Shown here one piece after another: positions 1 through 11,111 of a stretch of DNA of 64,000 bases. The notes beneath the pieces were generated by a model. The model was not told where the DNA came from and searched no databases. It saw only the letters and a program-made list of their open reading frames with translations. The stretch is from positions 43,442-107,441 of the forward strand of contig JAJIRX010000659.1 of assembly GCA_023853785.1 (NCBI GenBank), written 5' to 3'. Source of the DNA: Psilocybe azurescens (Eukaryota; Basidiomycota; Agaricomycetes; Agaricales; Agrocybaceae). Each line of letters starts with the position of its first letter. Position 1 is the stretch's first letter. Made by a program: the position numbers and the translations under genes.

Positions 1-2409
1 ATCGTTTGATACTGTTTAGGGGAGGTCGAAACGTGATCAAAGGCCAACATGGCCCACATGTCCAAGGTCTTCAAATTCGGGACAGTACTTAAAACATATC
101 TAATTGACTTCTGCACATCCTTCTAATGGTAAAAATCAAGTAAATTTATGAAGTCGTCATCATATTCTTAGACTGTGGAGTAAAAGACTGTGCTCCTTAC
201 TGCATCTCGTACGCCTCACTCGACAAATCTCATTGCCAAGGTGTACTCGAGGTATGTCATTTTTGGATTGCAGTAACTTCTTAACTAACGTTCAAAGGTC
301 ATAGTATACGAAACATGCACAACTCGGAACCTATTACAACTGTCAGATAATCTACCCCGCCTCCGACCTCTCTTCCTGATTACCTCTTCCTCGATACACA
401 CACGTACAATGGTTTATTTCAGCCAAATTCCCATCCGACAACGCATATCCAGCATGCGAATGGGCATGCGGAGCCGACTTCTCGAGGACAGAATATCATA
501 CAAAGGATTCTTATTTCTGTCCGAGTCCCTTTCCAGTGAACCTCCACTGTAGAAATCAAGATTGTTTTGTACATATGCGTACTTATGAAGTTCACAAATG
601 AACAGTGCATCTTAAAACCTTACCCCTTCCCATTCTTCTCCACAAATCCCCTTTCCCGCGTACTTCTACCATTATTGTCGCACCTACCTTCCTTTGTTTG
701 GGTACAGTATGGAACAACTCAGGGTGTGTCATTCATTTTCTTGACGAATAATAATGTATAATACTCTGAGCTTGATTCTAATTCGCGAACCAGTCTCCTC
801 ATTACCATTATTCTGGACGCATATATACGTATCGTTTGCTCACCAAACCCCAGGAGAAACCACGTCCAGAATGCAAAATTAATATATAGCACCGCGATAC
901 TCTGCCTCTTCAAATCCAGCATAAATGTAAGTTCAAATTTATCTTCTAGATCCAAAGATTCGATGTAGTACAATCTTCAGTAGAAGTGAGGAGAGAGCTC
1001 GTTTGACATTGCGCCACGGACTCAGAACATGATACGCGGTTTCTACGGCATACATCGATTGAAGATTGTTCCAGATGGTAAGAATGCAGGCACTCTGGAA
1101 CAGAATGAGAGATCACATAGGAGTATTGATGAAGGACGATGCGGGTACGTGAGGTGCGTCATCGAGAACGGATGTTCATACGCCTTCGACTTCGTCAGGT
1201 TGTTCATCTTCATCCTCTCTGTTATCAATCTTGCTCGCCTATTCTTCCATAGCATATATACCTGATCCACAACAATATCTAGGGCTCTCAACAACCCCTA
1301 CGCCTGCCAGAGTACCATCCCACCAAACACAAATCCATCCGACTGTCATCATGCACTTGAAGTATTTGTGGACTCGAAATTATAGACCGTCACCAACAGT
1401 CTCGATATCCACCGCCTCATGTACGCCATCGTCTGAGCACCTCAGGACCCCATATCCGCATTTACGTTGTTATTGTTCATAGGGATGGAGAACGCCCGGA
1501 TGTCTAATACCATTGGCTCTTTTACCAAATCTTGTAGTATTCATCATGGGGATCAGCAATTTGTTCTCGGCTTTCCATCGAAACCTGGATAACTGAGTCT
1601 ACATAAGCGGTCTGACATGTTATTTTCGATTCATAATGAAGAGGTTTGATTATTTGTCTGCATGTTGTCGGGATTCTGAACGTGACTCGGCAGTTCGATG
1701 CTCGACAGATCGAGAAACTCCATCCAAGGCAATAGGCGTTCGTCCTTTCCGGCGTCTTTCCCACTTGAAGCTTCTGCAAGTTCACATCACACGGCATTTT
1801 CTGTGTCCGTGACATTTAATTTTGAACAAGTGGTTATATTTAGCTGACTGGTGTTCGTGACATGTGAAATCGATTCATAATGAAAGGGGTGATAAGCATC
1901 ACTACAACGAAGTTATCCATTTATCGAAATAAATCTCAACCGGTTATAGTGATGACCGTGAACCTCGCGTGAACTGAAGAAGAAGAGATATGCCAAGACA
2001 TCCTACTCGTGTGGCCGGAGGCTTGAGCTTGGTCACTCTCGCAACCGTGTCAATAGGCACCTGGAATCAACAATAACCCGGCGATAAGACTATGAACTAG
2101 TCGAAATTTAGACCTGGAACAGGGATAAACAAAGACTTTGTGTGTACATGAGCGAAATTGCGTTTTGATTTTTATTTAATGGCGGTGTATATTATAAATA
2201 AGACAAGTTCTGGGAAGAAAACCAGTGTGTGAGAATTTGGGATGCGAGCATCGCTAAAAATATACACAGGCGTTTCTTGCTGCCCGGTATGTTTAATAGA
2301 TGTGTCAAGGCCCTTCAACTGTCGCGATTCGGCGTTTTAGAAATTCAACCACAAAATTTTAACGCACAAAGCAGTTCCAAGACATTCAGGGATGCGAAGG
2401 GGACCACAG

Positions 2410-2416
2410 TATATAA
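2410..2416 (+). promoter_or_regulatory. TATA box of secreted-protein gene copy 1
   Basis: The sequence TATATAA lies 105 bp before the ATG at 2515. The same box lies at the same distance in the other two copies, embedded in a conserved block that begins GATGCGAAGGGGAC. Constant spacing supports a shared core promoter. Confidence 0.6.
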
Positions 2417-2514
2417 GCTCAAGTGAGCGGTCGCATATCTTCAGTTCACTGAATCACTCTAAGGGTTCCCGCAAAGATAAAGACAATTTCAAAGCAAACT
2501 ATCACATAACAACA

Positions 2515-3058
2515 ATGTTCTCCAAGGCAATCTTCACCAACGTACTCGCAATCGTGTCAATGATTACCATTGCTAGTGCTGTACCCACCTCCAATAACGT
2601 CTTGGAGAAAAGAGCAGCAGTGCGTTATTTTTTTCCCGAATTTATCATGACTTTCAACTAAATACACTCGATTGTAACAGAATAGCGTTCCGATCGTGGA
2701 GGTGTGTACTGGGAACATCGGGACCGGATGCGTGAACATCCCTGTCGGCTCTGATGCCTGCATCAACTTCACTGGCGGGCTCAGCTTCCTCAACAAGGAG
2801 GCGTCAGCCGTCGTTGTCCCGGGTGGTTTCGTGTGCACTTTCTTCGCGTACGTCCCTTTTTCTTTATCGTCGTATAGAGCATACTGGTCTCATACTGGGA
2901 TTTGATACTTAAGCGATGCCGGTTGCTTGTCTCTGAAAGGGGGCTCCCAGGTGGTGTTGCAAGGCGGAACTTGGAGCTTCTCGACGCCGGTTCCTGGAAC
3001 TGGCGGGAATGTCAACTTTAACGACCAGGCGAGCTCGTTCAGCTGCAGTCCAGTTTAG
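2515..3058 (+). CDS. Small secreted six-cysteine protein, copy 1
   Basis: Three exons (2515-2619, 2681-2847, 2914-3058) joined by GT-AG introns of 61 and 66 nt give a 138-aa protein. Residues 1-22 form a signal peptide (MFSKAIFTNVLAIVSMITIA start), followed by a short pro-region ending in a Lys-Arg Kex2-type site at about residues 32-33. The mature part has six cysteines (44, 52, 62, 87, 95, 135), is Gly/Val/Ser rich, and ends in NDQASSFSC. That ending and the CTFF..C spacing resemble small secreted beta/gamma-crystallin-like proteins of fungi, which is an inference from pattern only. The function is unknown; an extracellular location is likely. It lies in repeat unit R1 and has two paralogs here with identical exon lengths (105, 167 and 145 nt). 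Confidence 0.85.
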
Positions 3059-3459
3059 TTTGCATTGTATCGTCGTTAGGAGTGATATTGAAGGATATAC
3101 AAGCGGATTTATAAGGAATATAATATCGATGTTTAGTGTCCAATAAGAGAAGCTTCATTATACAGTAGTTTCTCTGGTCTGAAGTCGTGCATTAGGATCC
3201 AGAACGTGAGAGTAGTGAACATTATGCCTGAACTCCGATTTTGATCAAGATGGTACTGCAGATCTTTCCCAGGAAGACTCGGGGCAGCTCAGTACCAGAC
3301 GAGCTGAAAGAAACTGCTGCGTCACCGTGTGAACGGGGAGGATCTTGAAGGTTGCCGATAGTCGGAGTCGTTTGCTTCCTGGGGATTTTCAACGATCATG
3401 GATGGAAAGATCCCAGGCACAGTACTGAGCCCAAAGGCAGCGTACATAGAGGAAGGTGT

Positions 3460-4085
3460 ACTCAAGTGCGAGTCCTTGAAGTTGAAACGGAAACCTGGTG
3501 GGATCTGCCCTGAGCCAAGAAAAGGATCGGAGGAGCGATCAACCCCAGGCTGATATTAATATGACGATAGTTATTTAAGAAGCTGAGAGGAACAAAAGCG
3601 GTCGAATAAGCCACTGCAGTTGCAGACGAGGCACGAAGGAGGATGCATATAAAGAGGACGGAGTTGGACTACACTCGCGTCACTTTGTGAGCGTAAAGAA
3701 TCTTTTTAGTGTGCGGATTGTTGTCCGTTGATTTTCCACTCCGATGATAAAATTTGAGGAGAGGAAGATTGAGCATGGAGCCATTGGCCATGGGCCATCA
3801 ATGAGAGAAAGAGTGTCAAGGCGGTGTTGAAGACCGCACCTGGTACCTTCTCGTCATGAATCGCATACCTTATGACCCATGAGGTTGAACGGAACGTCCA
3901 GCACATGGAGGCAGTTCCGCAGTATGCAGCGAAGGTTGAACGTTGTACCGTTGTTATCATGGAATCGTAACTCTATACATACACCACCACAAGCAAGTGT
4001 TTCCATTTATCTGTAATTTGCATTGCAAACTTTGACTCTATTGCATTCATTGTAGATCCGAAAGACAGCTTTATCTTTGATCAGA
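3460..4085 (-). pseudogene. Ty1/copia polyprotein remnant, R1 copy
   Basis: The minus strand matches the longer open copy at 23188-23826 but contains in-frame stops, for example after the segment equivalent to NANYR and within the HKVCDS segment. The recognisable part reads like the region between copia protease and the GAG-pre-integrase domain, with an ILRNCLHVLDVPFNLM motif corresponding to the usual LxxVLyVPxLxxNLlS pattern. It lies downstream of the secreted-protein gene and on the opposite strand. It is non-functional as read. Confidence 0.5.
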
Positions 4086-4789
4086 TGCTCACTGCACCCT
4101 CAGTCGATAGCCGAAGTTGTAATCAGTTGAGTTCAGTGAGGCCAAAGCATAATGAACGCTGATCATGAGATAAAAATCGATGGATTCTGCAGCCAAATAC
4201 CTAGCCAGAAGCCCCAATAGGTTGGGTAACTGTTATATACGACTGCTGGACGTTGGCGTTCGGTCGTGGGTTTGTGTCAGTTCTACATATATTAAATGAT
4301 GGAGCCTGGACTTTATCTGAATATGTCCCATCCCTCCCCTTTCCATCCATCCACGACACCTTCCCAGACCCTGATATGGCTCACCCCAGCTCGCAGAATA
4401 TGTCCATATTTGGGTCATTAGTATTCAAATTTTTTCATCAATGCCGACGCCATGCCCATTGTGAGTGCCAAGTGTTCCATGGGCACTGCCGTGGCTTGAA
4501 TTTAGACACTCAAACTGCATACATAGGAGCTTCGAGCATGCTCTTAGTCTTTGATAACTGTAGGTCCTCGCCTAATCAGTCTCGATATGGCCAGTAGTTC
4601 TTACTGATTTGTGTGTTAGTCATATTATCCCAATGTCGTGCGGTACATATATTGAAACACAAAATCACTGCCTCTTTCGTTTTATATCTTTCAAATCAAT
4701 TGGCGGGCTTTGTGCTCCTGGGATAAATATACACACTTCGGTATCAAGTCGACAGGGTGTGAACTCAATGCAGTCTATGTGATGAACAA

Positions 4790-5123
4790 ATAACGTGCGA
4801 ACTTGGGCGGACAAACATAGATTGCTTTGGGGAGGCCTTCTCTTTGAATGTAAATGGTTATCGGGTAAGATATGTGCAGTACTATCCACAGTGTGTTCTT
4901 CATCCAGGAAATGAAATCGGATTTGATGTCCAGTATAACTCTTCAAGGTCTCACTGGACACACGTCAGTCTGGCACGTGCACGCGCACGGTAGGCAGCGC
5001 AGATCAATGTATAATTACTTGAGCGCTGTGGATCTGTGTAGAGGTCTGAGCGTGGATGGGGCTGATCATCCAGTCGGTCTTTTAGAACCACAACTGGAAT
5101 GGCTGTTCAAGCGCAATACATAG
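4790..5123 (+). pseudogene. Unrecognised short ORF, R1 copy (broken)
   Basis: A frame reading ITCELGRTNIDCF and then SLNVNGYRVRYVQYYPQ is open from about 4765 to 4990, then hits a stop where R4 (57021-57402) reads on to FDVQYN..HWTHV..WYVHAHGE and ends in EWLFKRNT. The two copies are complementary in their damage: R1 keeps the upstream half in frame and R4 keeps the downstream half. I do not recognise the family. It lies about 350 bp upstream of the DUF6533 gene on the same strand. Confidence 0.35.
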
Positions 5124-5462
5124 CTTGTTCATCAACATCGAAACAAAACACTATAATCAAATGCCAGTGACCTGTATCGTTGGAGCATCTCACAGTCCCG
5201 CTTCAGGAAATCTGTCTATATTGTGAATAATTATTGAAGAGGTGCAACGCATCCCAGAGCATCTGATAGCATCTTGTCGAGAGATGTGGAAAATATCTTT
5301 TTATCTAGTTGAGGTAAGTCACTGTAGTCCTCCGTGCCGATATCAGGATCTTGCAACTATCAGAATAACCCCAGTGATGGCTGCACGCAAACACAATTCG
5401 CGGATACTTAAACTCCGCTCTTTTCACTGGTACTCTTGAGTAAACCACCCCGCGACTATCCA

Positions 5463-7190
5463 ATGGCAGACGCTACCCTGTTCAGTACTTTCCGAGACAT
5501 CCAAGTAACCCAATATGCCCAGTGTACGTCAAATGTGTACTTCTTCCCTAGCACATGCATCCGTGTCGGCTCATTGGCTTTTTCCCAGTGTCTGCGGAAT
5601 GCATCATTGTTTTTGATCACTGTGCGTCTCATTATTGTCCGCGAGAGTCTTAACTGCAAGTGACCTTGTCTGCTAGTAATTACATTTGATCAAGAGGTGA
5701 GTCTTTTAGCAGGCATTTTCACAGCCGAAGAACGCTCTAAACTAATTGTTGGGCTAGGTCAACTTGATCTGGGTATATCCCATTCTCTGTGTGCTTCAAG
5801 TAAATTCTGAAATTTTTGATGCAGATGGGCTCTTGGTCATTGGGAAATGTCTTATTCTTGAGCCGTATGTACCAGTCAAGTTTCTATTTTTTTGTGTCAC
5901 GAGCAATCATCTATCACCTATCAGATTCGATACTATGTGTTGGCTGCCGTGATGTGGGTACCATTTAACAGACCCTGACCAATCCCCGCAAGTTATATAT
6001 CGTGATTGATTTTATTGACGCCACCAAGTTTCAACAGCTACGGTAAGTGGGGTTCAATTCACGTTCACCCGAGCTAGATGCATGCTTACTTCTCATCAGT
6101 GTTCTCTTCTTCAACCATCAGTGATTCTGTAAGCAAATCAACGTTTCTGATATCTGCTATTCAGAGCAGTCACTCAATATCTACCTGTCAGCTGTAGGCT
6201 AAGTTACAGCAATCACATCATTCCCTGATCTAACGCCATATCTGTTCTCTTCCTTGTAGTTGTGAGTCTGGGCGACTCTATTGCTTTGTCCCCGCTTACT
6301 GTGTTCTATTTTGTTATCAGGCCACAGTTTCTTTCGATGGCAAGGGTGGTCAGCTATAGGTGTTACTATGATGGCTGAAGGTACGCTCTACACCCCACAA
6401 TGCAAATATACTACCTACATAGTCGTCCACCTCAGGAATCCTGCAGATCAGGATATACGCCCTCTACCCCGACTGAACAAGCAGATATTGGCCGTCATTC
6501 TGACATTCTTTCTCATTTCTTCCACAATATGCGCAGTCATAATGGGATTGGTAATGGAAACCCTCGAAGGTGTGAACACTTGTTAACACAACATTAACAC
6601 CTCTACTCTCTTAATCACAATGATCACATCTCCAGCAAAAGCTTTACAAATTCCTGGTGGAAAATTTTGCATACTAGTCAGTACCTTGACGCATTTCTAC
6701 ACCTTCTGGATCCCGATCACCTGCTTCAAGCATTACTATGCGCGCTAGCCCTGTTTCGAGGAGTGCAGATATCTAAATCAATCGGACTCGGGGAGGCCCT
6801 TCGACGTTTCTTCGAAGTGGGCGTCAGCTGGTCAATATCTTGTTCCGAGACTCCCTCATCTACTTCATAGCGTAGGCATCGCAGCTTTTTCTTCCCATTT
6901 ATACGAAAGTGAAAATGAATGAATACAGAATTGGAGCAACATACGTTACCACTATGGTATTTTGGATCACCGTTCGGGTCCGTCGCTATTGTTTCTGACA
7001 TTATTATAACTACAGCTAATTGTTCTGATTTTATTTAGCGAGGGTTAGATCAAATCCCAGCGGGATTCTGCATTGCACTTCCTTGCATACTATCCAATAG
7101 GCTCGTGCTCAACATTCGCAATGCTTCGTTTCACAACCATTCCAAGGGGCACAGGTTTCATACCGTAGTAGGGACATTCAGGGCATACAG
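5463..7190 (+). pseudogene. DUF6533-type multi-pass membrane protein, R1 copy (damaged)
   Basis: Exon for exon this is the same gene as 57840-59570. The start MADATLFSTFRDIQVTQY, the tiny exon giving the D-L-I-T-F-D-Q-E core, VNLIW, the transmembrane exon LNKQILAVILTFFLISS and the later FWIP..ALLCALALFRG segment are all visible. Two differences break it. An extra C precedes the donor near 5860, and two extra bases sit in the exon near 6466 (CTCTACCCCGACTG against CTCTACCGACTG in R4), which shift the frame before the long transmembrane exon. DUF6533 proteins are fungal seven-helix membrane proteins of unknown function. The C-terminal exon (..FCIALPCILSNRLVLNIR) ends near 7160. Confidence 0.6.
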
Positions 7191-7608
7191 GGGCGTGCAA
7201 AATTGGGATGTGTAAGGGTGTATAGTTCTAGGCGACTCTGCAAAACAGCGGTTGAACGGAAGCCCGTGGTCTGTGGGAAGTCATCCACAAGTCTGTAAAA
7301 GCGTTATGCCAAAATGCAGTCTCAGAAAACAATTAGCACGAGTCGATGGTAGATTACACGTAGTCGTTGCTTGGATATCACTTGTTGGATATTGTACTGA
7401 AGGAAATCAAATATGGTATCTACCCCGCTCTTTCCGTGCCTATAATGGAGACACGAGAACATTCGACGGTAATTTTGGCTCTTCGACATCGTAATGTGTA
7501 ATTTTGGAAGAGCGCCCGAAGTGGCCGTTCAAATCACACACCACGGCGATGATATGATCATCAGCAAAGGGTCAATAATATACAAATCTCATCTTCAGTA
7601 CTCCCATA
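7190..7608. other. No gene seen
   Basis: This is the sequence between the end of unit R1 and the DUF3632 remnant. An 80-codon open frame at 7252-7494 has no recognisable features and no homologous copy in the window. Nothing else was seen. Confidence 0.4.
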
Positions 7609-8160
7609 ATGACTGATTCGACCCCTCTCAAGCTCGTCCTCCAAGGGAAGAACACTCCGAGGAAGCACAGCCTTTCGAACTGCATCATATGATCCTGATG
7701 AGTAAGTTGTATGTAATATACAGCTCTCGTCCAACTCCCATTTTCATTACCCCCATCATGATTGACTCAACCCCTCTCAAACTCGTCCTCCAAAGTTCGG
7801 ATTACGACGAGCCATGAATGATTAACGAAAGGTCCTCGACATCCTCACTAACTGTCTACAACCCGGGGCTACAATCCTGCCACCCGATGCCGCAAAGAAT
7901 CTTGACAAACTCTTCCTGCTCAATCATTCAAGAGAAGACAATATAGAGAACGAAAACCCGGCCAGCTTTCTTCTCCGAAATGTGGAGCGTTTTCATTACC
8001 GTAGCGGAGCAAATCCCATGGAAACACCCAGCACAGAACAGACTGGTGGAAATTATCCAAGCTCTAAAGGATCTACCTGGATTAAAGACATTGGACCTAG
8101 ATGGCTGGGGAAAGTTGGAGATTTGGTCAGGTCTGCCTCTGTTGTGTTCTGCAATGACAG
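7609..8160 (+). pseudogene. DUF3632-family protein remnant
   Basis: A short start exon, TDSTPLKLVLQ, occurs twice (7609 and 7758; M-T/I-DSTPLKLVLQ), which suggests a local duplication. From about 7830 one frame reads VLDILTNCLQPGATILPPDA and continues to ENPASFLLRN. The next frame continues VFITVAEQIPWKHPAQNRLV and then ends with WSGLPLL near 8140. This order (a Trp-rich segment with IP-x-x-HP-x-Q-x-x-L, then LPGLKTLDL and the W..LPLL motif) fits fungal DUF3632 proteins. A one-base frameshift near 7980 and the abrupt loss of the C-terminal half after about 8150 make it a pseudogene. Confidence 0.5.
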
Positions 8161-8870
8161 AACATTCTCACTGTGTGCAATTTGTATTTTCTGGTCATTT
8201 CGGCTCTGATACTCAGTTGGTGTTATTGATATGTATCAATTTATAAGACAGTTCAGAGCTCCAGAAAATTGTTCAGTAATGAAAACAAAAGTAAAACAGA
8301 TGCATCAACTCACTAACCCAGCAGAAGAACATCTTTTCCTTAGCAAACTTAATGTACTGAATTATTTCTAATCCAAAATACTGGAGGATGAGTCAATGTT
8401 TGACTATCTATCCACAATTTCATAGTATACTGAAAATCCACAAACAGCCTACTGAATTTAGTATCATGATACTATGTCATTTGTTTGTATTTAATTTGGC
8501 TGCAAATTTCACATCTAAAAGACTTAAGCTATTTGTAAAATCAGCTTCTTCTATTATTTATGGTACAAAAACTTCTTCACAAGATTAAGCCAACTGTGTA
8601 TAGACTTCAGATAAAAATGGTTTTTGTGAGTGGAGATGCTGTTGCTTATTACCTAAATATCCCTTCTATGTGCAGCAATTGGCTTTAAGCAATTTTAATA
8701 AAGATGATGCATTAAGTATGCTTAATACTCATTCATTAGAAAAATAAGCTTAAGCCAAAAATCTTTAAAAGTGCCATCAAGATTGGCAATATGCAGTTAA
8801 TCGCACAACATGGTGATAAATATTTCTAACAGCTAAATGGACTTACAATAGAAGTAGCTGAATCTCCTGA
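8160..8870. other. AT-rich stretch, no gene
   Basis: The base composition drops sharply after the DUF3632 remnant. Short open frames here (for example 8388-8588) look like chance frames in AT-rich decayed transposon DNA. Nothing recognisable was seen. Confidence 0.4.
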
Positions 8871-8889
8871 CCTTGCCAATATTTAGTGT

Positions 8890-9265
8890 ACTTTACAGTG
8901 CCCCCATATTCTGTTGGACTCCAATGGACTTTCACTGGACCCAGCCAATTCCAATGAACCTAGCTGAACAGTCCATTGGACATCTAACGGATTCTGTTGG
9001 ACTTGACAAAATTCTGCTACCAGTCCAGTCAGAGTCTGGCCAAATTCTGGTCAAAGTCTGGTCAAGTCACTTCAAGACAAAAACAGGTGGACTGGCTGAA
9101 CTGTCCAGTCCATTGGACTTCTGTTGGACTTCCAGTGGACTTCCACCGGACTCTCAGCATTTAATTAGACCAGATCCAAGAGTGCTCTGTCCAGTGGAGT
9201 CCAGCGGATATTCAGTGGATGTCCAGCGGATATCCAGTGGATGTCCAGTGGACTGTCATTGGTTT
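8890..9265. repeat. Degenerate TCCAGTGGACT repeat block, copy 1
   Basis: Short palindrome-like words built from TCCAGTGGA, TCCATTGGAC and TCCAGCGGATAT recur at irregular spacing through about 380 bp. Because the word is nearly self-complementary, both strands look alike. A related block (CTCCAGGTGGACTC type) lies at 63000-63270. Both are followed by an A-rich stretch and then a pyrimidine-rich tract, so they appear to be two members of one repeat family. The 160-codon open frame across this block is a by-product of the repeat. Confidence 0.65.
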
Positions 9266-9619
9266 AATTGCAGAGTTGGGAGGGGAGTTAGAGACAATCA
9301 CAGTGTTCTTGGAAGCCTTGGGAGCCATATTAAGGAAGTTAGGTCACTAGGATAATACTTCAATCTTAGCTTTAATTCATGTAACAAACTATATACTACA
9401 CTATTATCTACATGCAAAAAGAAGTAAAAATATTTTTTAAAAAAGAAGAAAGACTAAGAAAGGGGAGCAGGAGGGTACATTGGTGGCATTGTGGTTGTCA
9501 GCTGTGTCGTTGTCCGTACACATGGTCCCTGTCAAGGTATGTGTCAGTGCCGTGGTCAGTTGTGCCTGCCTTCCATACGTGTTGGTGTTGTTGTCGGCTG
9601 TATGCATCATGGTATGCAT

Positions 9620-9880
9620 CTGTTCATGTTGTCTGTATGGTTGCAGCGCATGGTTGTCCTTGCCTTCACCCTTGTCATCCTCATGGTCCACGTTGCAGTC
9701 GTCCTCCCCATTCTGCTTGCCCTTACCCTTGTCCTCCCTGACCTGCTTTCCCTTGCCCTTGCCCTTGCCCTCCCCATCATGCTTGCCCTTGCCCCCGTGG
9801 TCCTGGTTGCAGTCTTCATTGCAGTTGTCCTGGTCCTGGTTGTTGCCCTTGCCCTTGCCCTGTATGCATCCTTGTTGTAG
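9620..9880. repeat. Pyrimidine-rich CTTGCC-type tandem tract, copy 1
   Basis: The + strand carries many imperfect repeats of CTTGCC and CTTGCCCTTGCC with C and T making up most bases. Long open frames in several phases here (all Leu/Ala/Pro/Val) are a consequence of low complexity. A matching tract is at 63690-64000. Confidence 0.6.
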
Positions 9881-9899
9881 TCGCCACTGTCACAGTCTT

Positions 9900-10550
9900 C
9901 ATTGTCCTCCGTCGGGCCAGGTTGGCTGACAGGGGTTGGCTGCTGTGAACAGCCTCCTACATGAAGATGGGGGAAGAGGCAAGGTGGGTGGTCGGAAGAA
10001 AAGATGAAGGGTGGGAAGAAATGAATCCATGCCTCAGGTTCACAAATGTTTGAGTCATGTGACTTTGAACATGCCGCATCAGACTGCTCTGTTAGAAATA
10101 GACAATAATGCACAAATCAGTAGCTATACTGATGAGTAACAATAGAGTCAAATCTCAAATGCGCAACAATGACAAGTATGAGTGAAAATAGTAAATTGCT
10201 TCTGTAGACTCCAAATCTTGTTCTAGTGTCTTTGTTTCCTCAGACATAGTAGGAATACTGGTCTTTTACATGGCTAAGTGTCTAAAAATGGCAAGGCATG
10301 ACTATAGGTGTCCACAATATTGGCGTCAAAGCACCAAACCTATAATTACATGACAAATTATATATCACCGGAACCGTCTCAACGAGGGGATTCCGGATCA
10401 GTGATCAGAATTTGAATAACTTTACTCTACAAAAAGTTATTAACAGAACAGTGTGCAAAAACATCGAAAAGAGCGAATTCTAACTAAGTGTCCATTTGTA
10501 CAAGTCCAAATATCAAGTGTAGAATATTAGAAACAAAGTGTTTAATCACA
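9900..10550. other. No gene seen
   Basis: This lies between the pyrimidine tract and the truncated gypsy protease. It would be expected to hold reverse transcriptase if the gypsy element were whole, but no RT motif is present in any frame. Confidence 0.4.
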
Positions 10551-10554
10551 AAAA

Positions 10555-11111
10555 CTAACATCTTTTGCCTTGATAAAATCTATTACCAAAGCGTTGAAGT
10601 CCCTCGAGTGGGGCGTCTGTGGTGTCCCTGATTGGTTCTGTTTCTTCCGGTTCTTCTTCCATAGTGGTAGTGTGGATGGATTTGGAAACTCTCCATTTGA
10701 CTTTTCCAGTTTCCCAATCAATGTCAGGGTTTCGCTTTTGAAGCCAAGGTAATCCTAGAATAATCTTTTGTCGTCCTAGTCCAGAGACAAATAGAATTTC
10801 CTTGTTTGTCCTGTTCCCGATAGTAAGATTGAGTTCTACAAAGGTAGAGATTGTTCCTTTCTTGTTGAGAGTTCCGTCCATGTTGTACACCGTGAGGCTC
10901 CTCTTCAGGTTTTTTGTTCGAGTCCTAGTTTCCTAGCATAGTTTTGGTTGATGAACTTTCCACCAGCTCCAGAGTCAATTAGACCCAAGGTTTCGACGAT
11001 TTGTGGCTTTCTGTTTTTTATGGCAGAGAATGAAATCGGTAAATGCATAGATTTATTCTTGAGCGTAGCCATAAATACAGAATAGATGCCTAATCGTGGA
11101 GAGACCAACAT
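10555..11111 (-). pseudogene. Ty3/gypsy aspartic protease region (truncated pol)
   Basis: The minus-strand frame starts MLVSPRLGIYSVFMATL. It carries the retropepsin-type active site LGLIDSGAGGKFIN (DSG triad), then NLTIGNRTNKEI and the flap/C-terminal motif IILGLPWLQKRNPDIDW typical of Ty3/gypsy proteases. Two frames are joined across about 10900, which implies a small frameshift. The start codon overlaps the gag stop by one base (TGATG). After a Glu-rich linker the frame stops at 10555 and no reverse transcriptase, RNase H or integrase follows, so the element is truncated. It would have acted in polyprotein maturation. Confidence 0.75.

Larger units (their letters stand above)
1..7190 (+). 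repeat. Composite repeat unit R1 (left end cut by window)
   Basis: This stretch is collinear with 52746-59570 of unit R4. The first 40 bases match the sequence just upstream of the R4 spacer, and similarity runs to about 7190, where the line starting near 7030 matches 59420-59570. It carries the small secreted protein gene, a copia remnant, an unrecognised ORF and the DUF6533 gene. Relative to R4 it keeps about 550 bp (roughly 3750-4305) that R4 has lost, and it lacks the right-hand terminal repeat that R4 has after 59571. The matching FHA gene would lie left of the window. Confidence 0.85.

Noticed and set aside
8873..9355. A 160-codon open frame (+) that might be a protein
   Set aside because: It coincides with the TCCAGTGGA word array. 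Its residues are dominated by repeated SSG/WTS/PVDVQ words that follow from the repeat.
9412..10113. Five overlapping frames of 84-168 codons on both strands
   Set aside because: All derive from the CTTGCC-type tandem tract, and their translations are low-complexity Leu/Ala/Pro or Arg/Thr runs.
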